Source: an uncultured Dorea sp.
GTDB taxonomy: Bacteria > Bacillota > Clostridia > Lachnospirales > Lachnospiraceae
Assembly: GCA_900550865.1 (NCBI GenBank)
Contig: URTM01000009.1
Location: forward strand, 1-64,000
Direction: 5' to 3'
Length of the DNA stretch: 64,000 bases
In this document: positions 35,701 to 43,907 of the stretch, in pieces
Layout of the letters: each line of letters begins with the position of its first letter
How positions within the stretch are numbered: the stretch's first letter is position 1
Translations under genes and position numbers: made by a program
Notes under the pieces: generated by a model
Seen by the model: the letters and a program-made list of their open reading frames with translations, nothing else
Databases searched by the model: none
Told to the model about the DNA's origin: nothing

Positions 35701-36567
35701 ATGAGAGCCATCTATAAAAGAGAGTTAAGATCCTATTTTCATTCTATGATAGGATATGTATTTATTGCATTCCTGGTAGCTTATACGGGAATCTATTTCC
35801 TGGCGTATAACTTAAATTATGGTTATCCGTATTTTTCTTATGTATTGTCAGGGATCATGTTCGTATATCTGGTAGCAATACCGATTCTGACGATGCGCTG
35901 TTTTGCAGAAGATAAGAAGAATAAGACAGACCAGATGTTACTGACCGCACCGGTCAGCCTGTTCAAGATCGTGCTCGGAAAATATCTTGCAATGGTAACG
36001 ATCATGGCAGTGCCATGTGTGATCTATCTGATCTTTCCGTTGATCATTAAGGCACAGGGAACGGCATACATTAAGGTAGACTATCTGGCAATCCTGGTAT
36101 TTTTCTTACTTGGATGCGTATACATTTCCATTGGAATGTTCGTTTCTTCATTAACGGAAAGCGTGATCATTGCAGCAATCGGGGCGTTCGGTATTCTGCT
36201 TCTGACGTATCTGTGGAGCGGAATCCTGAATTTCATTCCTTCGGCAGCATGGGCAAATGCAGTTGCAGTTGCAGTGCTTCTGACGTTGATCGTACTTGCA
36301 GTCTGGAATATGACGAAAAATATTGTGATTAGTGGTGTACTGGAACTGATTGTGCTTGCCGGGACACTTATTACTTACCTTGTAAAGAAAACAGTGTTTG
36401 AAAGCCTGCTTTCTACCGTTCTTGGCAAACTGGAACTGACCGAAGTATTTTCCAATATTGCCGATAACCATCTTCTGGATGTGAGCGGGATTATATTGTA
36501 CCTGTCACTGATCGTCTTATTCTTCTTCTTGACGATGCAGATGATTCAGAAGAGACGTTGGAGTTAG
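35701..36567 (+). CDS. ABC-2 type permease (GldF-like)
   Basis: A 288-aa membrane protein with six hydrophobic segments, opening MRAIYKRELRSYFHSMIGYV, the usual cytoplasmic start of ABC-2 permeases; CFAEDKKNKTDQMLLTAPVS is the family loop that contacts the ATPase. The ribosome site GGAGGAG lies inside the end of the preceding gene, and the gene starts one base after that stop codon, so translation is coupled. The exported substrate is unknown. Confidence 0.9.
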   Translation: MRAIYKRELRSYFHSMIGYVFIAFLVAYTGIYFLAYNLNYGYPYFSYVLSGIMFVYLVAIPILTMRCFAEDKKNKTDQMLLTAPVSLFKIVLGKYLAMVTIMAVPCVIYLIFPLIIKAQGTAYIKVDYLAILVFFLLGCVYISIGMFVSSLTESVIIAAIGAFGILLLTYLWSGILNFIPSAAWANAVAVAVLLTLIVLAVWNMTKNIVISGVLELIVLAGTLITYLVKKTVFESLLSTVLGKLELTEVFSNIADNHLLDVSGIILYLSLIVLFFFLTMQMIQKRRWS

Positions 36568-36577
36568 GAGGAGCATA

Positions 36578-38011
36578 ATGTTAGAAAAAATCAAGAAGTC
36601 ATTCCGGAGTGCGTCATCGAAGAACGGAAGTTACAGTGTGGGAATGATCGCCCTTGTAATCTGCATGGTGATCGTTGTCAATCTGATCGCAGGGCAGCTT
36701 CCGGAGAATGTAAAGAGTATAGATATCAGTGACAATAATATTTACGGAATATCGAAGACCAGCAAAAAGGTATTGAATAAGCTGGATAAAAAGGTAACAT
36801 TTAAGATCTATGCGGAGAAAGATTCTACGGATACAAGGATCAAATCTTTCATAAAGAAATATACGGCACTTTCCGATAACATTACGGTCAAATGGATCGA
36901 TCCGGTTCTTCATCCGGCAGCACTTACAAAAGCAGGAGTCGATAAAGATACGATTGTAATCTCATGTAAAGATACCGGAAAAACGAAAACAGTGTCTTTT
37001 GACGATATTTTAGTTTCGGATTCGTATTCTTATTATACAACCGGAAGCAGTTCGGCATCTGAATTCGATGGAGAAGGCCAGTTCACAAGTGCAATCAATT
37101 CGGTTACAAGTGGACAGACAGAGAAAGTATATTATACAACCGGACATGGGGAAGCAACATTTTCAGATTCTGTGAATAAATTGTTCAGCAAGAATAACCT
37201 GACGACAGAGGAAGTGAATCTGATGATGACAGGAGAGATTCCGGATGACTGTGATCTGTTATTCCTGGATGCTCCGTCAAAAGACATTTCCGATGATGAG
37301 AAGACATTGCTTCTGAATTATCTGAAAGAGGGCGGAAAGATATTTATCATCCTTGGGGATTCTGAGAATGAGACACCGAATCTGGATGAAGTCCTGAAAG
37401 AATATGGTATGCAGAAAGCGGACGGTTATATCGCAGATATGCAGAGAAGTTATCAAGGTAACTACTATTACATTTTCCCTGAGATTACAGCAACAGACGG
37501 TCTTGTGAAGAATCTGGAATCTGAGATGGTGCTGCTGATCAATGCACATGGGCTTACGACAACCGATCCGGCAAGAGATACGATCACAACGACTGCATTC
37601 ATGCAGACATCGGACAATTCGTACGCGGTTACAGAGGATAAGCAGGAAGAAGGAACGTATACACTGGGTGCAGTTGCAACAGAGCAGATAACATCCGACA
37701 GCAATTCATCCGACAACAGTTCATCTGATGAGACAAAGACCAGCCGTCTGACAGTTATTTCTTCAGAAAGTATGATTGATTCACAGATTACAGATACTTA
37801 TACGACACTGGAGAACCTGGATCTGTTCATGAATGCGGTGACAGCGAACTTTGACAATACGAAGAATGTAGCGATCAAAGCCAAGAGTCTGGAAGTAAGC
37901 AATAATACAATGCAGCATGCCGGAATCATCAGTATCCTGACGATATTCGGAATCCCGCTTGTGATCCTGATCTATGGATTCATGCGCTGGTGGAAGAGAA
38001 GAAAAGCGTAA
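36578..38011 (+). CDS. GldG-family auxiliary protein of an ABC exporter
   Basis: A 477-aa protein with a TM near 20-40, a large extracytoplasmic region (about 45-445) and a C-terminal TM (about 447-467) ending RWWKRRKA. The extracellular part begins like GldG (VKSIDISDNNIYGISKTSKKVL) and includes VYYTTGHGEATFSD and a DLLFLDAPSKDISDDEKTLL stretch typical of this DUF4350/GldG-like fold. A Ser/Asp-rich linker is at about 368-382. It follows the permease by 10 bp and is probably a periplasm-facing partner of it. Confidence 0.85.
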   Translation: MLEKIKKSFRSASSKNGSYSVGMIALVICMVIVVNLIAGQLPENVKSIDISDNNIYGISKTSKKVLNKLDKKVTFKIYAEKDSTDTRIKSFIKKYTALSDNITVKWIDPVLHPAALTKAGVDKDTIVISCKDTGKTKTVSFDDILVSDSYSYYTTGSSSASEFDGEGQFTSAINSVTSGQTEKVYYTTGHGEATFSDSVNKLFSKNNLTTEEVNLMMTGEIPDDCDLLFLDAPSKDISDDEKTLLLNYLKEGGKIFIILGDSENETPNLDEVLKEYGMQKADGYIADMQRSYQGNYYYIFPEITATDGLVKNLESEMVLLINAHGLTTTDPARDTITTTAFMQTSDNSYAVTEDKQEEGTYTLGAVATEQITSDSNSSDNSSSDETKTSRLTVISSESMIDSQITDTYTTLENLDLFMNAVTANFDNTKNVAIKAKSLEVSNNTMQHAGIISILTIFGIPLVILIYGFMRWWKRRKA

Positions 38012-38023
38012 GGGGGAACTTTG

Positions 38024-38956
38024 ATGAAACAGAAAAAGACGATGCTGATCATGGTGGCGGTACTTGCAGTACTGTGTGCGCTGTACGGAGGCTTAAAAGC
38101 CTGGAACAGTCACAGTGACAAGCAGAAAAAAGCCAAAGAAGACAAAGAGAAGATCAGTCTGGTAGATGCAAAAAGTCTGAAAACATTTGCCTACGAAAGC
38201 GGCGGAAGCAAGATGAGCTTTACCAAAGAGGATGGCGAATGGATCTACGATGAGGATGACGGAGTCCGCCTGAATCAGAGTACGATCAAGAGCACGGCAA
38301 AAGAGATCACCGGACTGACAGCGGTCCGTAAGCTGAGTGATCCGGATGAGAAAGCAGATTATGGTCTGGACAGTCCGGATTATACTATTACCTATACAGC
38401 AAAAGATGGAACCGAAGGAACGATTGAGATCGGTGATGCGGCAGGGGATAATTATTATGCAATGATCCAGAATTCTGACGCGGTGTACACGATTTCAAGT
38501 ACACTGGTATCAAATCTGGTATTTGATCTGTCATCTATTACCGAAAATGATACACTGCCATCTATCAGCAGCGGGAACCTGAAGAAAGTTGAGGTCACAC
38601 AAAACGGAGAGACCACAACTTATAAGAAAAAGAAACAACGTGCCGAACTTGCAGGTGGATGGGGAACCATTTCACTTACCCAGTGTGCAGACTATAATGT
38701 CAAAGATCTGGCAAAATATGGTCTGGATGAGGCAAACCGGATCACGGTAACGGCAACTTATAAAGACAGTACTTCAGGAGATAAGAAGACATGTACGGTG
38801 TATGTTGGAAATGAAAATGGTGATAACCGGTATGTACAGCTTAAAGATTCCAATATGGTATATGAGGTTGGAAGTTCGATTGTAGAGAATATGATGTCGG
38901 TAGATAACAGTGACAGCAGTTCTGATACGGAAAGTACGGCTGATAATGCAGAATAG
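38024..38956 (+). CDS. DUF4340 domain protein
   Basis: A 310-aa membrane-anchored protein: TM at about 6-22, then two beta-rich DUF4340 units (about 45-180 and 185-290) with the recurring YGLD.. segments (KADYGLDSPDYTITYTAKDG and LAKYGLDEANRITVTATYKD) that mark the repeat. The C-terminal tail is rich in Ser, Asp and Glu. The ATG at 38024 is preferred over the adjacent TTG; GGGGG lies upstream. Last gene of the four-gene exporter operon. Function unknown; the association with GldG-type systems is conserved. Confidence 0.88.
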   Translation: MKQKKTMLIMVAVLAVLCALYGGLKAWNSHSDKQKKAKEDKEKISLVDAKSLKTFAYESGGSKMSFTKEDGEWIYDEDDGVRLNQSTIKSTAKEITGLTAVRKLSDPDEKADYGLDSPDYTITYTAKDGTEGTIEIGDAAGDNYYAMIQNSDAVYTISSTLVSNLVFDLSSITENDTLPSISSGNLKKVEVTQNGETTTYKKKKQRAELAGGWGTISLTQCADYNVKDLAKYGLDEANRITVTATYKDSTSGDKKTCTVYVGNENGDNRYVQLKDSNMVYEVGSSIVENMMSVDNSDSSSDTESTADNAE

Positions 38957-39029
38957 GATAAAATAGAATATGCAGAACGGGAAAGCAATACAGCTTTATA
39001 AAACATATCAATAAAAAAATCTGGAATTT

Positions 39030-39084
39030 CAGAAAAAGGCGGAAAAGCACAGGAAAATGTGCGTTCCGTCTTTTTCTGATTTTT
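39030..39084 (+). terminator. Terminator of the Gld-like exporter operon
   Basis: The arms CAGAAAAAGGCGG...AAGCAC and GTGCGTTCCGTCTTTTTCTG form a long stem with small internal loops, followed by ATTTTTG. It lies 74 bases after the DUF4340 stop. Confidence 0.75.
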
Positions 39085-39128
39085 GAGAAAAATGACGAAA
39101 AGTTTTCATATAATTTACAATACATTTA

Positions 39129-39157
39129 TTGCCTGAAAGTATAAAAAATGGTATATT
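39129..39157 (+). promoter_or_regulatory. Promoter of the phosphohexomutase gene
   Basis: TTGCCT (39129-39134) and TATATT (39152-39157) are separated by 17 bp. The start codon lies 66 bp downstream with TAGGAG as ribosome site. Confidence 0.6.
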
Positions 39158-39222
39158 ATTAATAGGTTTATTGTGAAAATATACAAAAAACCCGGAAAAG
39201 AAATAGGTAGGAGTGATAAAAA

Positions 39223-40905
39223 ATGTATCAGGAAGAATACAAACGCTGGCTTGCAGCAGATCTTGAAGATGCAGATCTGAAGCCGGAATTGTCAAAAATT
39301 GAGGGAAACGATGATGAAATTAAGGAACGTTTTGCAGTAGCACTGAAATTCGGAACAGCCGGACTTCGCGGGGTGCTTGGAGCAGGAACGAACCGTATGA
39401 ATATTTATGTAGTACGTCAGGCAACACAGGGACTGGCTAACTGGGTAAAGACACAGGGTGGAACACAGACAGTAGCGATCAGTTATGACAGCCGTTTAAA
39501 GAGTGATGTATTTGCCAAGACAGCAGCAGGTGTACTTGCCGCGAACGGAATCAAAGTAAGAATCTACGATGCACTGATGCCGGTACCGGCACTTTCATTT
39601 GCAACACGTTATTATAACTGTAATGCAGGTATTATGGTAACAGCTTCTCATAACCCTGCAAAATACAACGGATACAAAGCATACGGACCGGACGGATGCC
39701 AGATGACAGACGATGCAGCAGCAATCGTATATGAAGAGATCCAGAAGACAGACGTTCTGACCGGAGCAAAATATATGTCATTTGCAGAAGGTGTAGAAGA
39801 AGGAATGATCAGATTCGTAGGAGATGACTGTAAGAGAGCACTCTACGATGCAATCGAATCCCGTCAGGTTCGTCCGGGACTGTGTAAGACAGCCGGATTA
39901 AAACTTGTATACAGCCCGCTGAATGGTTCCGGACTTGTACCTGTCACACAGGTATTAAAAGACATCGGAATCACAGATATCACAATCGTACCGGAACAGG
40001 AATATCCAAATGGATACTTTACAACATGCAGCTATCCAAACCCGGAGATCTTCGAGGCACTGGAGCTTGGATTAAACCTTGCAAAAGAGACAGATGCAGA
40101 CCTTATGCTTGCAACTGACCCGGATGCAGACCGTGTTGGTATCGCTATGAAGTGTCCGGACGGATCTTATGAACTGGTAAGTGGTAACGAAGTCGGAGTA
40201 CTTCTTCTGGATTACATATGTGCAGGACGCATTGAGAAAGGTACAATGCCTGAAAAAGCAGTAGCAGTAAAATCTCTCGTATCTACACCACTTGCTGATG
40301 CAGTAGCAGCTCATTACGGAGTAGAATTAAGAAACGTACTGACAGGATTCAAATGGATCGGAGATCAGATCGCACAGTTAGAGGCAGCTGGTGAAGTAGA
40401 CAGATTCATCTTCGGATTCGAGGAAAGCTACGGATACCTTGCAGGACCATATGTACGTGACAAAGATGCCGTTATCGCATCTATGCTGATCTGCGAGATG
40501 GCAGCTTACTACAGAAGTATCGGAAGCTCTCTGAAACAGAGACTGGAAGAGATCTATGCAGAGTACGGACGTTACCTCAACAAGATCGACAGCTTCGAAT
40601 TCCCTGGACTGAGCGGAATGGACAAGATGGCCGGAATCATGCAGAACCTGCGTGAGAATGCACCGGCAGAGATTGCTGGATACAAGGTAACAGAAGTAAC
40701 AGATTATACGAAGACAGAAGAGACCGGACTTCCGGCAGCAAATGTATTAGTTTATAAACTGGAGAATAACGAGACTGTTATCGTACGTCCTTCAGGAACA
40801 GAGCCTAAGATCAAGATTTACTACACAACACTTGGTAAAGATCTTGCTGAGGCACAGGCTGAGAAGGACAAACTTGCTGAGGCAGTGAAGCCGATTATGG
40901 CATAG
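39223..40905 (+). CDS. Phospho-sugar mutase (phosphoglucomutase/phosphomannomutase)
   Basis: A 560-aa alpha-D-phosphohexomutase interconverting hexose 1- and 6-phosphates. The four domains are recognisable: phosphoserine loop TASHNPAKYNGYK (about 141-153), Mg2+ loop ATDPDADRVG (about 295-304), sugar-binding GFEESYGY (about 396-403) and C-terminal phosphate-binding RPSGTEPKIK. The length fits the Firmicute PgcA-type enzyme. Glucose-1-phosphate from galK/galT could feed into it, but it has its own promoter and terminator. Confidence 0.94.
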   Translation: MYQEEYKRWLAADLEDADLKPELSKIEGNDDEIKERFAVALKFGTAGLRGVLGAGTNRMNIYVVRQATQGLANWVKTQGGTQTVAISYDSRLKSDVFAKTAAGVLAANGIKVRIYDALMPVPALSFATRYYNCNAGIMVTASHNPAKYNGYKAYGPDGCQMTDDAAAIVYEEIQKTDVLTGAKYMSFAEGVEEGMIRFVGDDCKRALYDAIESRQVRPGLCKTAGLKLVYSPLNGSGLVPVTQVLKDIGITDITIVPEQEYPNGYFTTCSYPNPEIFEALELGLNLAKETDADLMLATDPDADRVGIAMKCPDGSYELVSGNEVGVLLLDYICAGRIEKGTMPEKAVAVKSLVSTPLADAVAAHYGVELRNVLTGFKWIGDQIAQLEAAGEVDRFIFGFEESYGYLAGPYVRDKDAVIASMLICEMAAYYRSIGSSLKQRLEEIYAEYGRYLNKIDSFEFPGLSGMDKMAGIMQNLRENAPAEIAGYKVTEVTDYTKTEETGLPAANVLVYKLENNETVIVRPSGTEPKIKIYYTTLGKDLAEAQAEKDKLAEAVKPIMA

Positions 40906-40920
40906 GAGTTTTTTAATTTA

Positions 40921-40970
40921 AAAATAAGTGTACAGTCCTTTTGAAAGAAAGGATTGTACACTTATTTTTT
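40921..40970. terminator. Bidirectional terminator between converging genes
   Basis: Twenty-base arms (40921-40940, 40949-40968; one G-U pair) begin with AAAATAAG and end with CTTATTTTTT, so the hairpin works for the mutase on the + strand and the CLC gene on the - strand. Sixteen bases overlapping its end (40970-40985) recur after the aroD terminator. Confidence 0.85.
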
Positions 40971-40986
40971 ATACCAGAGTATGCAG

Positions 40987-42300
40987 TTAATTATTAATAT
41001 TCTTTTTCTCAGAAAGTCTTTCTTTTAATTGCTGTCGTCTTGTCGGGCGGGTAAATGCAATCCGCTGTGCCGTAAAAATTGAATTGTTAAAGTTAAAGAT
41101 AAAGGACACAAAGCATACCACAGAGAAGAAAGGTAGCATTGAATATCCAAAGCTTTCCACACCGACCAGAATCGCAGCAAGCAGTGTATTGGATCCACTA
41201 CAGAACACAGAGGCGAATCCAAGCGCAGCACCGAACATCGGATCAAATCCAAATACCGGTCCCAGGACATATCCTAAGCAGGAACCGATGGAAAACAGAG
41301 GTGCAACTTCACCGCCGATGAATCCGGAAGAAAGTGTCAGAATCGTGAGAGCCATCTTAAGAATCCAGTCATAAGCATATATATCGTCTGTAATACCGTC
41401 AAAGCACAGAGCAACCAGGTTAGAGCCTGTTCCGGAATATCTTCCCTGATGAAAGATCATCATGAAAACTGCGATAACAGATCCCATGATCAGAACCTTT
41501 TTTACAGGCGAAGAAAAACGGAAAGCGAATTTCAAGCGCAGATACCGGAGAATCAGTGCAAATAAAGAACCAACGATACCGAAGCACAGTCCCATCGCTG
41601 CCAGTTTTAAAAGAAAAACGGCGTTGTACGTAGAAGGATGATAGTTCAGGGTTTCCAGTATATTAATATGAAATTTCCGAAGTCCGAGCGCCCGTGATGT
41701 AAATGCTGCACTGATGGAAGCTACTGTTGCTGGGATCAAAGCATGATATTCCAGCTTTCCGGCAACCAATACCTCCAGTGCAAAAAAGATTGCAGCAAGC
41801 GGAGTACAGAAAAGTCCGGAAAATCCGGCAGCCATACCGGTGATCAGGAACATCTTCCGGCTGTTTTCAATATCAATAGTCTTATCGACCAGACGCCCAA
41901 CGTTGTTGGAAACAGCCGCACCAATTTGAACAGCAACACCTTCTCGTCCTGCACTTCCACCGAACAGATGTGTTGTCCAGGTTCCGATTACGGCAAGCGG
42001 CACCATGCGGATCGGAAGCTTACTGTTCTTACCAAGTCCTACATGGAATACCATCTTCATGCCGTTTGCGACAGATTTGCCAAACTGGTGATAGATGAAC
42101 CAGACGAACACTCCGCCAAGAGGCAGGAACCAGATCAGATACCAGAAGTATTTCGTCCGGATAGCGGTACAGGCATTAAGTCCCAGTCCGAATCCGGCAT
42201 CGATGATTCCAACGAGAACACCGATGACTACTCCGGCAATAGCCAGGATAAAAGTATCTTTATAGTATTTGTAAATGTGTTTGAATAAAGCTTTAATCAT
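40987..42300 (-). CDS. CLC-family anion/proton antiporter, possibly CLC-F type
   Basis: A 437-aa protein with about 16-18 membrane helices. The ATG at 42300 follows GGGGG on the - strand; the frame is open 35 codons further up without a ribosome site. The gating-Glu motif is GREGVAVQ (E120) instead of GREGP. The first anion-binding motif, normally GSGIP, is replaced by a segment reading ANGMKM with M81. From memory, the fluoride-exporting CLC-F clade has GREG(T/V) and a Met in place of the Ser, 39 residues before the Glu, as here. That makes fluoride/proton antiport a real possibility; chloride transport is the alternative. I found no fluoride riboswitch core upstream. Confidence 0.82.
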   Translation of the reverse strand: MIKALFKHIYKYYKDTFILAIAGVVIGVLVGIIDAGFGLGLNACTAIRTKYFWYLIWFLPLGGVFVWFIYHQFGKSVANGMKMVFHVGLGKNSKLPIRMVPLAVIGTWTTHLFGGSAGREGVAVQIGAAVSNNVGRLVDKTIDIENSRKMFLITGMAAGFSGLFCTPLAAIFFALEVLVAGKLEYHALIPATVASISAAFTSRALGLRKFHINILETLNYHPSTYNAVFLLKLAAMGLCFGIVGSLFALILRYLRLKFAFRFSSPVKKVLIMGSVIAVFMMIFHQGRYSGTGSNLVALCFDGITDDIYAYDWILKMALTILTLSSGFIGGEVAPLFSIGSCLGYVLGPVFGFDPMFGAALGFASVFCSGSNTLLAAILVGVESFGYSMLPFFSVVCFVSFIFNFNNSIFTAQRIAFTRPTRRQQLKERLSEKKNINN

Positions 42301-42560
42301 AATAACCCCCAAAATTGATTCTCTCATATTTATTATAACTTGTGTGGTGGAATCTGCAAGCAAATATATTTTTTTACTCGACAATTTATATACTATGTGA
42401 TACAATCGAGTTAAGCATTATAATTCTATATTTTCATTGGCATATACGCCCTATCAAGAACTTATGCATTTCGCATTCTATGAATTTTCAATGCTTGTAA
42501 CCCAGAGAGATTTTATACAGGCAGAGAGAAATTGTAGAACGGATTGCAAAAGTAATGTAA

Positions 42561-42833
42561 AACGGTATTTCTTCCGATAAACGTCTTCAGAAGCTTCATG
42601 CTAATGTACAGATAATAAAGGATAGTGCTGAAATGGAGGCAGAGTTTATGAAAGCAGAGGAAAGAGAACGACAGATCCGTGATGAAGGAATAAAAGAAGG
42701 AATGAAAGAATATGATCGTTTTATGAAGCTTACACAAAAGTTGCTTTCAGATAAACAATATGATGAGTTGAAACGTGCGACAGAAGAGAAATCATATTGT
42801 CAGCAGCTATTTGAAAAATATAATATAGTATAA
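42561..42833 (+). pseudogene. C-terminal remnant of an Rpn-family (PD-(D/E)XK) nuclease/transposase
   Basis: The frame is open from just after a TAA at 42558-42560 to the stop at 42833. Its end, RDEGIKEGMKEYDRFMKL then LLSDKQYDELKRATEE and LFEKYNIV, is the charged C-terminal tail typical of Lachnospiraceae Rpn-type PD-(D/E)XK nuclease family transposases. The in-frame sequence just upstream of the TAA reads REIVERIAKVM, so an internal stop broke a longer gene. No nuclease core is visible. An ATG at 42633 could give a 66-aa peptide, but there is no good ribosome site. Assignment is by family memory. Confidence 0.55.
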
Positions 42834-42853
42834 AATTTTACGAGGAAACTAAG

Positions 42854-43420
42854 ATGACATTAGAAGAAGTAAGAAATGAAATTGATGAAATAGATACAAA
42901 TATGAAGCCGCTGTTTTTAAGAAGAATGAAATGTGGAAAACATGTTGCAGAAGTAAAAGGACAGAACGGAGGAGATGTATATGTTCTCGAAAGAGAACTT
43001 GAAATCATTGGAAAAAGAGCCATGGATGTAGATCCGGAGATTCAGGAAGAATATAAAACATTTCTGAGACATTTAATGAGCCTTTGCAGAAAATATGAAT
43101 ATGAATTATTACCAGAGATGCAGAAAAAAGTTATGACGGTAGCTCTGGCGGCAGCAGGACTGACAGCTGAGACTGAACATACACAGGTAAAGATTGGATT
43201 TACCTGCCCAAAAGAGACAAGTGATCTGAACCTGTTCGTGAACATGACGAAGTTAAATGGAATCCAGATTGATGCTATGAATCTGATGACAGAAAATGGA
43301 ATTCAGAAAATAACTATGACACTGGATGGTAAGATCACGGATGCGGGAATGAGCTGTCTGTTGTGTCAGATAGGGAAAGAGGCAGAGGAGTTCCGGATTT
43401 TAGAATTGTTCACTAAATAA
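42854..43420 (+). CDS. Chorismate mutase (AroQ)-like domain protein with C-terminal extension
   Basis: A 188-aa protein. Residues 1-85 resemble an AroQ helical chorismate mutase: LEEVRNEIDEIDTNM, a second helix with RRMKCGKHVAEVKG, and VLERELEIIGK. Basic residues R7, R24, K35 and the RE pair near 47 fall where substrate ligands are expected. Residues about 95-188 look like an alpha/beta unit, perhaps ACT-like, that I cannot place. If active it would convert chorismate to prephenate. It stands alone between an Rpn remnant and the T-box operon, not in an aromatic operon. GAGGAAAC lies before the ATG. Confidence 0.65.
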   Translation: MTLEEVRNEIDEIDTNMKPLFLRRMKCGKHVAEVKGQNGGDVYVLERELEIIGKRAMDVDPEIQEEYKTFLRHLMSLCRKYEYELLPEMQKKVMTVALAAAGLTAETEHTQVKIGFTCPKETSDLNLFVNMTKLNGIQIDAMNLMTENGIQKITMTLDGKITDAGMSCLLCQIGKEAEEFRILELFTK

Positions 43421-43483
43421 TACCATAAGCGACCATAAATGAAAAACAAGGAAGACATTTTTCATAAAATTCAAAATACCCTC

Positions 43484-43512
43484 TTGCAATCTGGAAAAAC
43501 ATGTGCTAACAT
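43484..43512 (+). promoter_or_regulatory. Promoter of the T-box/aspS operon
   Basis: TTGCAA (43484-43489), 17 bp, then TAACAT (43507-43512) with a TG one base upstream, giving an extended -10 character. It places the transcript start just ahead of the T-box stem I. Confidence 0.5.
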
Positions 43513-43518
43513 TTAAAA

Positions 43519-43832
43519 CAAATTTTAGTATAGTAAAGCGATGAAAGAGACTCTGGACTCTGGAACCTGACAGGAATGTGGTGTCACCGACTGAGAGCAC
43601 TGCTTGGGGAATGAGGACAATAGGGAACACTCTGGAGCAGACCGGTTGAACAAAAAAATATTGCAGAGCAGATATAATAATAGTAGGCTGGTACGTAGAC
43701 TGCACGTTACGCACGAAAAGAGGAATCTTAGAAAGCACTATACGGCTTTGAGATTCAATGCGGGTGGTACCGCGGATAGCGAAGATGATATCCGTCCCGG
43801 GATACAAGTATGTATTCCAGGACGGTTTTTTA
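43519..43832 (+). ncRNA. T-box riboswitch leader
   Basis: The leader has the stem I entry GATGAAAGAGA (43539-43549) and the nearly invariant T-box bulge GGGTGGTACCGCG (43762-43774). A terminator (43792-43832: CCGTCC...GGACGG, then seven T) competes with the antiterminator. Uncharged tRNA binding should let transcription into aspS and gatCAB. The specifier should be Asn or Asp: AAC at 43626-43628 and GAC at 43616-43618 are both on the 3' side, and I could not fold stem I well enough by eye to choose. Confidence 0.92.
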
Positions 43833-43907
43833 TGTTTTCAGGGGTAAAAGAGAGCATAGAACATGAAAAGTAGTTATTCGTCCCGGGAAGAAAAGGAGGA
43901 TAAGGAC

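Noticed and set aside
34740..38956. True gliding-motility system
   Set aside because: Only the GldA/F/G-like exporter is present; other gliding components are absent and such exporters are common in non-gliding Firmicutes.
41743..42288. A 181-codon frame on the + strand inside the CLC gene
   Set aside because: No domain, no ribosome site, and it lies entirely opposite a well-conserved transporter gene.
42301..42500. Fluoride riboswitch upstream of the CLC gene
   Set aside because: I looked on the - strand for the conserved crcB core and found nothing resembling it by eye.
42633..42833. Independent 66-aa antitoxin-like gene
   Set aside because: The reading frame continues upstream to an in-frame stop with similar sequence beyond it, and the peptide resembles the tail of Rpn proteins, so a decayed gene is likelier.
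43863..43907. Longer aspS starting at ATG 43863
   Set aside because: That ATG has no ribosome site and adds a non-conserved Ser/Glu-rich extension; AAAGGAGG precedes ATG 43908.
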